64,000 nucleotides of DNA from positions 62,001-126,000 of the forward strand of contig NW_020312051.1 in NCBI RefSeq assembly GCF_002999335.1. The letters run 5' to 3'. Both the position numbers and the translations under genes were made by a program. The notes under the pieces are model-generated. The model had not been told where the DNA came from. It saw nothing but the letters and a program-made list of their open reading frames with translations, and made no database searches. This DNA comes from Cyclospora cayetanensis (Eukaryota > Apicomplexa > Conoidasida > Eucoccidiorida > Eimeriidae). This document shows positions 57,243 to 64,000 of this stretch, piece by piece (the first letter of the stretch is position 1; every line of letters starts with the position of its first letter).

Positions 57243-58521
57243 TGCTGCCGATACACAAGAGGCAATCGCCGAATCTCATGAGTACATTTGAAGACGAGCC
57301 AGCAGGCATGTCTTATATTCAAGTCTGTTTTCCGTTGCATTGCTAACTACAGATTAGCCTAGGCAAACAAATCTGAAGCCCTGAATATACCTTCTCTGAG
57401 TCGCTGCGTTGCTTGGTAGATACGAAGGGCAGCATCAGGACTGCCGGGCATAGTCGGAGGAGCGGGCAGAAACGGAAGGAGTTTTACGCATCCTTATTTC
57501 TGTTTTTAAGTGCGCGATAGTACTTAACTATGAGAGGAGGAACTGCCAGTAGTGCCCTTTCGGAATCTGAATGCGTCGCACGCGGCGCCGATGCTCCAGT
57601 ACTCTTCCAAAACTTTTGCGACTACAAAACTGGTCCAAAACACCCAAGAGTGCTTTATTTGTTTACGTCTCACATATGGAATGTAGTTGCACGTGCGGAA
57701 GACTCGAGCTTGCCTCTGTCCAGCACCGAACCGTTCCCCCCTTCCTGGCCGTCTGCGCTCCTCGCGGCTGCAAGGTTCCCTCCCGACGAGTTTTCAGACG
57801 CGTCCCCCACGATAGACCCAGTGTTACGCAAAGTGTGTCGGAAGGGCGGAATTTCTGAGAAGTACACAAGCTTATAGTTCAATCCTTTGCCGCTGAACCA
57901 ACAACCGAGTGGTCCCAGCCGCGTTGCACAATTGCGGGGTGGGGCTGCGGCAACACTTGATTTAGGGAGGGACACTGGTAGGTGGCGCTGCCTCGCGTGG
58001 CTATTGTCAAGCGGGTTTCCCCCATGGTCTTTGTCTGCCTCCTGCCAGCTAACAAGCAGAAAAACTTGCTCGTTGCCTGGGGAACGCAGGGCCCGACCTA
58101 CATCCCTTGAACGCCGCCGAAGGGGGGCGGCAGCAGCCAGCACCTGACACTCCCGTGTGTGGTGTTCCCGCTTTACGGCGCTCTGTGTTTCTTGCGTTGG
58201 AGCTTGGGGACGCTTTTTGGCGCGCGAGAACTCTGCCAGGGGCCGCATGCTCGGCTGCACCAAACGAGGGGATGTATTTGGCGGGAGGCTGGATGCAACT
58301 GGCGCCTGCGGAAAGGGGGAACCTGAGACACCGCGGAGCCGTGAAACTCGCGAAGGACTCTCTGTCGGTGGAAATTTCCTTCGCGTCTCCCCTAACACAG
58401 CCCGCACTTCTTGCAGAGGCGTGGCGGTTCGACGGTCGGCTGGGGAGGGGTTGCAGGTCGGGAAGACAAGGGAAAAAGCCCGCCTGCGAGCGCGTGCATA
58501 GGAAAGCGGGCAGACTGACTG
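57243..58521. promoter_or_regulatory. 5' flank of the SET-domain gene
   Basis: About 1.3 kb. The right half is GC-rich and open in several frames on both strands, including a minus frame of 316 residues (57670-58620) and a plus frame at 57530-57877. None has recognisable content. Most likely it is promoter and 5' UTR of the SET gene, perhaps with the promoter of the small minus-strand gene at its left end. Confidence 0.4.
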
Positions 58522-60075
58522 TTGGACTGCATGCTTCCCGTAGACAAACCCCTCCTTTTGGGGAACTCCGCCGCGTGTAGAATGTTGGGTCTGGTGGCTG
58601 CTGCAGAGCTTGAACAGCAAGAGGGAGAGCCTCCTGCTGCCACTTCGCAGGAGCCGGAGAGTTCGTCTTTCACAGAGTCTCGGTGGGCTTTGCGTCCAGA
58701 GCGGTGCTCCCTAGCCTTTCTCTCCTCTCCTCGCAAGCGCCTCCTGCGCCTCCTGCAGAAGCAGCTAGCTTCTCAGCTAGCTGCCGCCAGCGAGGGGAAC
58801 GATATCGACCCTCGTCGGCGCCCCCCCCACGCCGCAACTCCCGAGAGCATCCTCGCTCGCTGGCTCCTTGCAGATCCGAAGCGGTTGCGGGGTGGCTTCT
58901 TTTCGTTGGTGCGGCAAGGGTCCTGCAGCAGAGGCAAGAGCCTCGTCTCGCATCTCCGTTGGCAAGCCTCCTTGTCTCCGAAAGAAGCAGCGGCAAAGGA
59001 TCCTGGCGTCTCTTCCTGCCCCTCCCTGCTGCAGTCTGCTGGCGGAGCAGCTGGGGACGCTGCTGTGAACGCCGCGCCGCACGGGGGGGGGCCCACGACG
59101 CCAGCAGCAGCAGCAGCAACACCGCAGCAGCTTGCTGCAGCTGTCGAGAGCCCGCATCTAAGGCTGGAGAAGAAGAGGGGCTGCAGACGCAAGGAGCGAG
59201 CAGCGTCGCCGCTCGCAGGAGGGCTGCTGCGAGGCGAGGAGGCTCTCCAAAGAGCGAGTCGACGGCGCTCGCTGAAGGAGGCCAAGCGTCTCGCGAGAAG
59301 AAAGGAAAGAAACACAGAAACCGTGCCAGATCACAGCGCCTTGCGCGGCTCCTCTGCTGCGACGCTGCCGGAGCAAGTCTGCTGCGTCCTCTGTAGCCAT
59401 CCCTCCCCGCCCATGGGGGGCGGATGTCTTTGCGCTTCGCGACTCCGCTGCTGCGGAGACGTTGCTCAGCAGAGACACCCGTCTGCCTTAGGGAGCGCGA
59501 AGGAAAAGGCATCTTTGACTCCTGAGCAGCCTGAGAAGGAGCTGCGAGAAGAGCAGCACGGCGCCCACGAGAGGGGGGGTCTCCTCGGAGCAGGTGCCTC
59601 TCCGCGTGTTTCGAAGCGCGGCGCCGGAATTCTTTCGGATGGAATGCCGAAGCGGCGCCGCGTCTTGCATGCGGACGCTGCCACGGGGGGAGAGCCGCTG
59701 CAGGATCGACAGAGCCCTCGTATCGAAGTCTGGCGACGTTGCGAGGATCCGGGATGGCGTGCGCGCGCAACTGCCGCTGCTGCTGCATCAGCGGAGAGTG
59801 GCAGCTGGTGGGAGCCGTCGGAGGCTGCAGGGGAGCTCCCTGTGGTGCCGTCGTTGCTGCTGCCGCTGCTGCCTTCCATCTACGCATTGCATGCGCAGCC
59901 CTGGCCTCCTCCCCCCGCGAAGCGGCGTCGCTTTGCGGCGCGCAGACGGAGGGGGCTGGGGTGTTTCGGTGTCTCCTCTGCGCGCGTGGAGGCGGCTTTC
60001 GAAGGCTTTACGTGCCCTTCTCCCCCCGCTGCACAGACGGCTCAGGCAGGCGGAGGAGGCATGCACGGCTCAGAC

Positions 60076-60109
<34 letters not shown>

Positions 60110-61551
60110 TGGAGGGAGCCACACCGACTGTAGCGGCTGTTGCGGCTGCCAAGGCAGGGGGGGGTGCTTTTGGGGGGGTGGCCTCATGGGGGAGTGTTGC
60201 AGATGCGGGTGCTGTGTCGGTGACGGAGGAAGAAACGACAGCCGCTCAGGCTTGCAATCCAGACTCGAGGGAGGCTCGCACTGCCTGTGGGGGATGCGTA
60301 ACGGACTCCCCACCCCTGTGTTGTGGTGCTTCCGTTGTGACGGAAGTTTCGGGACGAACAGGAGACGCAGCAGCAGCCGCCGAAGAACGCGTGAGCGACA
60401 CGTTCATGTGCAACAACAGCCCCTCCTCAGGCGCTCTCCCGATGGTAGAAACTCCCGAGGCACCGCCCCGTAGACGGAGGGGCAGACGTGGAAATTCTGT
60501 CGCAGGAAACTGCGCGCCAGCTGCCACGACGGCTGCTCCGTGCGGGAGCGTCTCCGCCGTTCGCGACATTGCGACGGCAGCAGCAGCTGCAGCAGCTGCT
60601 GCTGCAGCTGCAACTCTGGGAGGCGTCGAACAACATCGCGAGCAGCACACTCCGCCGCCTTCGAGGGTCCGCAGGCTGTCGAGAGTCGTTGCGTGCACTG
60701 GCTTGAAAGACGCCGAGGCAGCAGGGGCGGCAGCGGAAGCCAAGCTTGCCGGCTTACTGCCAGCAGACTGCAATTACAAGCGAGAAGCGGAGGCGCACCA
60801 CAACCCCCGCAAGCCCGCCTCGACAGCTGTAGCAGCAGCGGGAGCGAACGTGAAGAGCAGCGTGGTCGGGTGTGCCTGCTCGACGGGGTGTCTGCCCCCC
60901 CCTGTGAGTGTCGCAGAGGCGGTTGCTGCAGTAAAAACGCCACCAACGGCTCAAGAAGGCTTCGCTAAAGAAACCCTCTCTAGCGAACCCCTCACCCCTC
61001 CGAAGGAGGCTGTCTCTTCACCAGAGGCACCCCTCTTCGCAGGAGCACTGCCCCCCTCCCCCCTCTCGCCTCCGCGTCATCATGTCGCCTTGGCTCGAAT
61101 ATCGCAAGGTTTGCTGGTAGGTCCCTCTTCCTTAGGCCGTGGTTCAGGGCTAGGCGTGTATTGCTGCCGAGATTTGCCTCGGTTATCCGTGATCTGTGAG
61201 TACAGTGGAGTGCTGATCGACAGAGGCACTGCGCTCCTGCTGCGGCACATGCGCTGTGCGTCGCACGTCATCAATGTGCAAATGCAACACCTGTACCTCC
61301 TAGGCTTCCACACGCCCTTTCCTCTCTCGGGAGGAGGAGCCTTCGTTAATGATGGAAGATGGCGCCCCGGTGGGGGGGAGGGCCCAGGGGTGTGCGTGCG
61401 GTTTAAGGTGATGTTCGATCGTTATAGGGCAGCGCAGCGCGTTGTCATAGTGGCTCTGAAGGATATTCGGAAGGGGACAGAGCTGCTCACCTCGTACGAT
61501 AACGATTACTGGAGACTTCTGGCGCAGACGCATCACAGAAGATGCAAGTAA
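58522..61551 (+). CDS. Large protein with C-terminal SET domain (lysine methyltransferase-like)
   Basis: Intronless frame of 1009 residues. The first 840 are low-complexity: Ala, Arg, Pro, Gly and Cys-rich, with basic patches that could be nuclear signals (MPKRRRVLHAD; PPPAKRRRFAARRRRG) and Ala runs coded by GCA repeats (about 60075-60110 and 60570-60615). The C-terminal 160 residues form a SET domain: LGRGSGLGVYCCRDLPRLSV (about 61132-61191), CEYSGVLIDRG (61195-61227), SGGGAFVNDGRW (about 61329-61364), and ALKDIRKGTELLTSYDNDYW (about 61453-61512). GxG, EYxG and the final ELLTxYxxxYW fit SET enzymes that methylate histones or other proteins. The usual NHxC pseudo-knot motif reads FVNDGRW, and no Cys-rich post-SET follows. 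The stop is at 61549-61551. The Met at 58582 is an alternative start. Confidence 0.8.
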
Positions 61552-64000
61552 AGCCGCTAGACGCAACGTGGGGGTTCCTTCGATGTACGCATCGAGGCAC
61601 CTCTGATGTATGCGCCCCTTTGACGCCAAGCTAGGCGCCGTACGGGGGTATATATATGGAGATGCAGATACATTCATGATTCTCTATATATCAAGTTGTG
61701 TGTACGTGTAGATAATATATCTCTACCTATATGTCATATGTGCCAGTGTGTGTGTGTAGTTACACCTGTCTCTCCATACATATGCATGGAGACGTCTCTG
61801 TCCAGGCGACCGTGCATGCCAAAAGGGTGTAGGGGTGTGGTTCCAGCTTCGATGCGGGGGCACATGCAAATATGGACGTCCGGTGCACATTCGCACACAT
61901 TCATGTACCTCGGTAGCTTCTTAATATACGCACAGAGGAAGGTGCATGCATGTGTGTGTATGCGGTTTCCCTCAATATCCATATGTATATATATTCAAGT
62001 AAAGGGATGCGCCACGAAGCGTCTGTGGGAGTGTTGTTAAAGGGTCACTAAATGGCTTTGGCTTTCAATAAGGGCTGCCCTGCGGACCAGACTGGAACTG
62101 GAACCCCCACAGTGCTTCTGCTAGCGTCTGACTCCCCGAAGGCAGAACGCCCGGGAGAAAGCATGGGAAGCAAAGGGAAGGTGAAGCATGCAGAGGCTAA
62201 GGGAACATTAGGAGGAAAGCTGTGGGAGGAAGGAAGAGGCCTGTCCTGTCTTTTCGTTCCACCCCTTGTATCCTCCCGCGTATTCTACTTCTTGTCTCTT
62301 GGACCTCGTATTCTTTTACAATTGATTTGGAAGGCCGCCGCGTCTTATTCTGAAAGGAAGAAAGGCCACACGTTTTAGACGGAAAGAAGCACAAATGCCA
62401 AGGGGAGGGGGTAACGACAGAGTCAGGGAACCTACAGTAAAGCGAGATACGGGAAGGGTTCCGTGTATGCTCTCATGTTCGCTTTTTGTCTTACTAATGG
62501 GAGATCCTCTAAATAGCCCTAACTAGTCTTGTGTGCATGGGCGAAAGTTGACTGAGCAGGGAAAAACATACTGGCAACCCAGCTGTGTGTAGAGGGGGCT
62601 AGGCTGAACTTCCCCACTTTCTACCGCACATCTTACATTCAACCAAAAGTTAGAAAAGCATTCACTGATTGATATTTCTGCTCGTATATATTATTTATGC
62701 CCGAGTAGCGTTAGCTGGATACAACAAGACGCAATGTGTGTGCGTGTGCTGCGGTAGATGTGCTCTGCAACTCGTTGTGACTAGTCGGACTGCTTAAAAG
62801 CTGCAGGCAGCTACGCACAGTCTAGCTGAAATTGTGTTAGCTTATCAAGGACAGGTGCCTGGCTGTCAGCATAGACGACGTCCTAGTGTTCAGCCAACAC
62901 GTTAAAGGGTGCCTCCAGTAGGTGCTTCAACTGTTGTGGGACAATCTGTGGTATCTATAGGCACGTAGTGCTCGTTTTCATGAGAACAGCTGTGTGCATA
63001 GGAGCGTGTATCGGCTACAGGCATGAGCAACTAAAGCAATCAAGGCGTGCCGTTTACCTGTACGCACCCGCATGAGAGCTGCGAAGTTCTGTGGGCTCGT
63101 ATCTTGCTACCGATACTTTTACTTAAGAAATGCAGTCTATGGCCTGGACAGAGGAGGCTTCTGTAGTAACAAGGACGCTCGTTGCCTGCTTTACAATTCC
63201 TATGGTACTTGCTTCGCCCGATTAGAGGCGTTATTTCTTCCTGACAGCAGAGGGAAGTGACGTAAGGGTGAGTGTTATTATCTCCCAATAGGCTGCAGGT
63301 TCTCCAAAACGCCAAATGACTCCTTGTTATTTTCCTTACTCCGATGAATGAGAGCAGCCCTATTCAATGCGGAAAAAGGAGCTCTTTATGATGGTGTGAA
63401 AACATACTGACACTCTATATGCAGGCAGCAATTCGCTGCCAGACCGATCATCAGTCTTTTACGCACCTTACGAAATGTGTAAAAGCATTTTAGAGTTTAG
63501 GGTTGCTTGCTAGATGGAGAGCCTCCTTCACATTTAATAGTTGCTGCATTGCAACAATAAGGCATCGCTGGGGCGTTCGGAGAGTGCGGTGGCGACCGCT
63601 TTGGTTATGTCCAGCGTGGAGTTCAATATAAAGTCAATCTGGTAATCCATGCTTCTATCGAAGTTGCTGGAGTATTGTGCTTTTGACACCCATGCACGCT
63701 ACAATTGCCAGGATCCAGAATGGCAGAAGGATTAAGCACTATTAAGTTGCGGATGCCCAGCTCTGATGTAAAGAAAGCAGGGAACTCAACGCCTGCACAT
63801 TCCGACTGTGCTCCCATTGCCATTTGTGCGCGAAGCATATGCTTAAATACTTTTGAACCATGGCTAGATGCACCTCAAAAAAAGCGCTGATGGCTTTTTC
63901 TAGAGCCTGGGGATGCGTTTTTTGGCAGAGGAGTTTGGACTCTCATGGCCAGATTGTCACCAGCGAGAACCACACAATTCTCTTAAGCCCGACCATTTGC
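61552..64000. other. Gene-poor right end
   Basis: About 2.4 kb with no supported gene. It has TA/TG-rich patches (61651-61740 and 61975-61995) and short ORFs such as plus 62052-62378 and minus 63040-63315 without recognisable content. The sequence runs off the window, so exons of a further gene could be present but unseen. Confidence 0.4.

Noticed and set aside
57670..58620. Minus-strand ORF of 316 residues upstream of the SET gene
   Set aside because: Low-complexity Arg/Pro/Ser composition with no recognisable feature. It overlaps the probable SET promoter and start, and is best explained by high GC.
58670..59887. Minus-strand ORF of 405 residues, and other long frames opposite the SET gene
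   Set aside because: GC-rich, Arg/Ala-coding sequence leaves antisense frames open. No domain is seen, whereas the plus strand continues into a clear SET domain.

Overview
This window is nuclear DNA from an apicomplexan parasite, most likely a coccidian of the Eimeria/Cyclospora type. That assignment is an inference. It rests on intron-rich genes with ordinary GT-AG introns, roughly balanced base composition, a long CAG/CAA-coded glutamine run inside a conserved enzyme domain (typical of eimeriid coccidia), a plant-like Qb-SNARE, short TG/TA microsatellites in introns, and protein families usual for coccidia (insulysin-type M16 protease, plasmepsin/eimepsin-type aspartyl protease, single-function dihydroorotase). 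There is no sign of bacterial operons, phage, IS elements or CRISPR.

Layout. 1-2.9 kb: no gene I can support. 3.0-6.0 kb (+): App1/DUF2183-type phosphatidate phosphatase. 6.8-9.8 kb (-): ABCG half-transporter, with unassigned minus-strand reading frames behind it to 10.9 kb. 12.5-20.2 kb (+): superfamily-2 helicase of the POLQ/HELQ group with a polyglutamine insert and no polymerase domain. 20.6-22.8 kb (-): TRAPPC13-like TRAPP subunit. 23.8-27.3 kb (+): secreted insulysin-like M16 protease. 27.5-29.2 kb (-): two-exon protein of unknown function. 29.8-32.2 kb (+): pepsin-type aspartyl protease with a hydrophobic C-terminal tail. 32.6-35.3 kb (-): Arg/Ser-rich protein. 36.1-39.2 kb (+): dihydroorotase. 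40.0-40.5 kb (+): small unknown ORF. About 40.9-42.9 kb (+): NPSN-like Qb-SNARE with a ~575 bp TATG-type repeat in an intron. 44.4-45.3 kb (-): mitochondrial ribosomal protein bL28m. 46.5-48.7 kb (+): TMEM147-like ER membrane protein. 48.7-52.0 kb: gene-poor. 52.0-57.2 kb: three small orphan genes, two with signal peptides and one with a single membrane segment. 58.5-61.6 kb (+): large SET-domain protein. 61.6-64.0 kb: gene-poor.

The genes do not form a pathway; neighbours mostly alternate in strand, as is usual in coccidia. Several serve the secretory system (TRAPPC13, Qb-SNARE, TMEM147, two signal-peptide proteases, orphan secretory proteins); the others serve pyrimidine synthesis, DNA repair, RNA processing, mitochondrial translation and chromatin. 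The least explained part is the 52-57 kb block of orphan secretory or membrane proteins, above all the 654-residue protein with an Arg/Ala-rich amphipathic stretch behind its signal peptide.

Most exon borders were inferred by eye from reading-frame changes, GT/AG sites and remembered family patterns. Gene ends given as stop codons are firm; many starts and internal borders are approximate.
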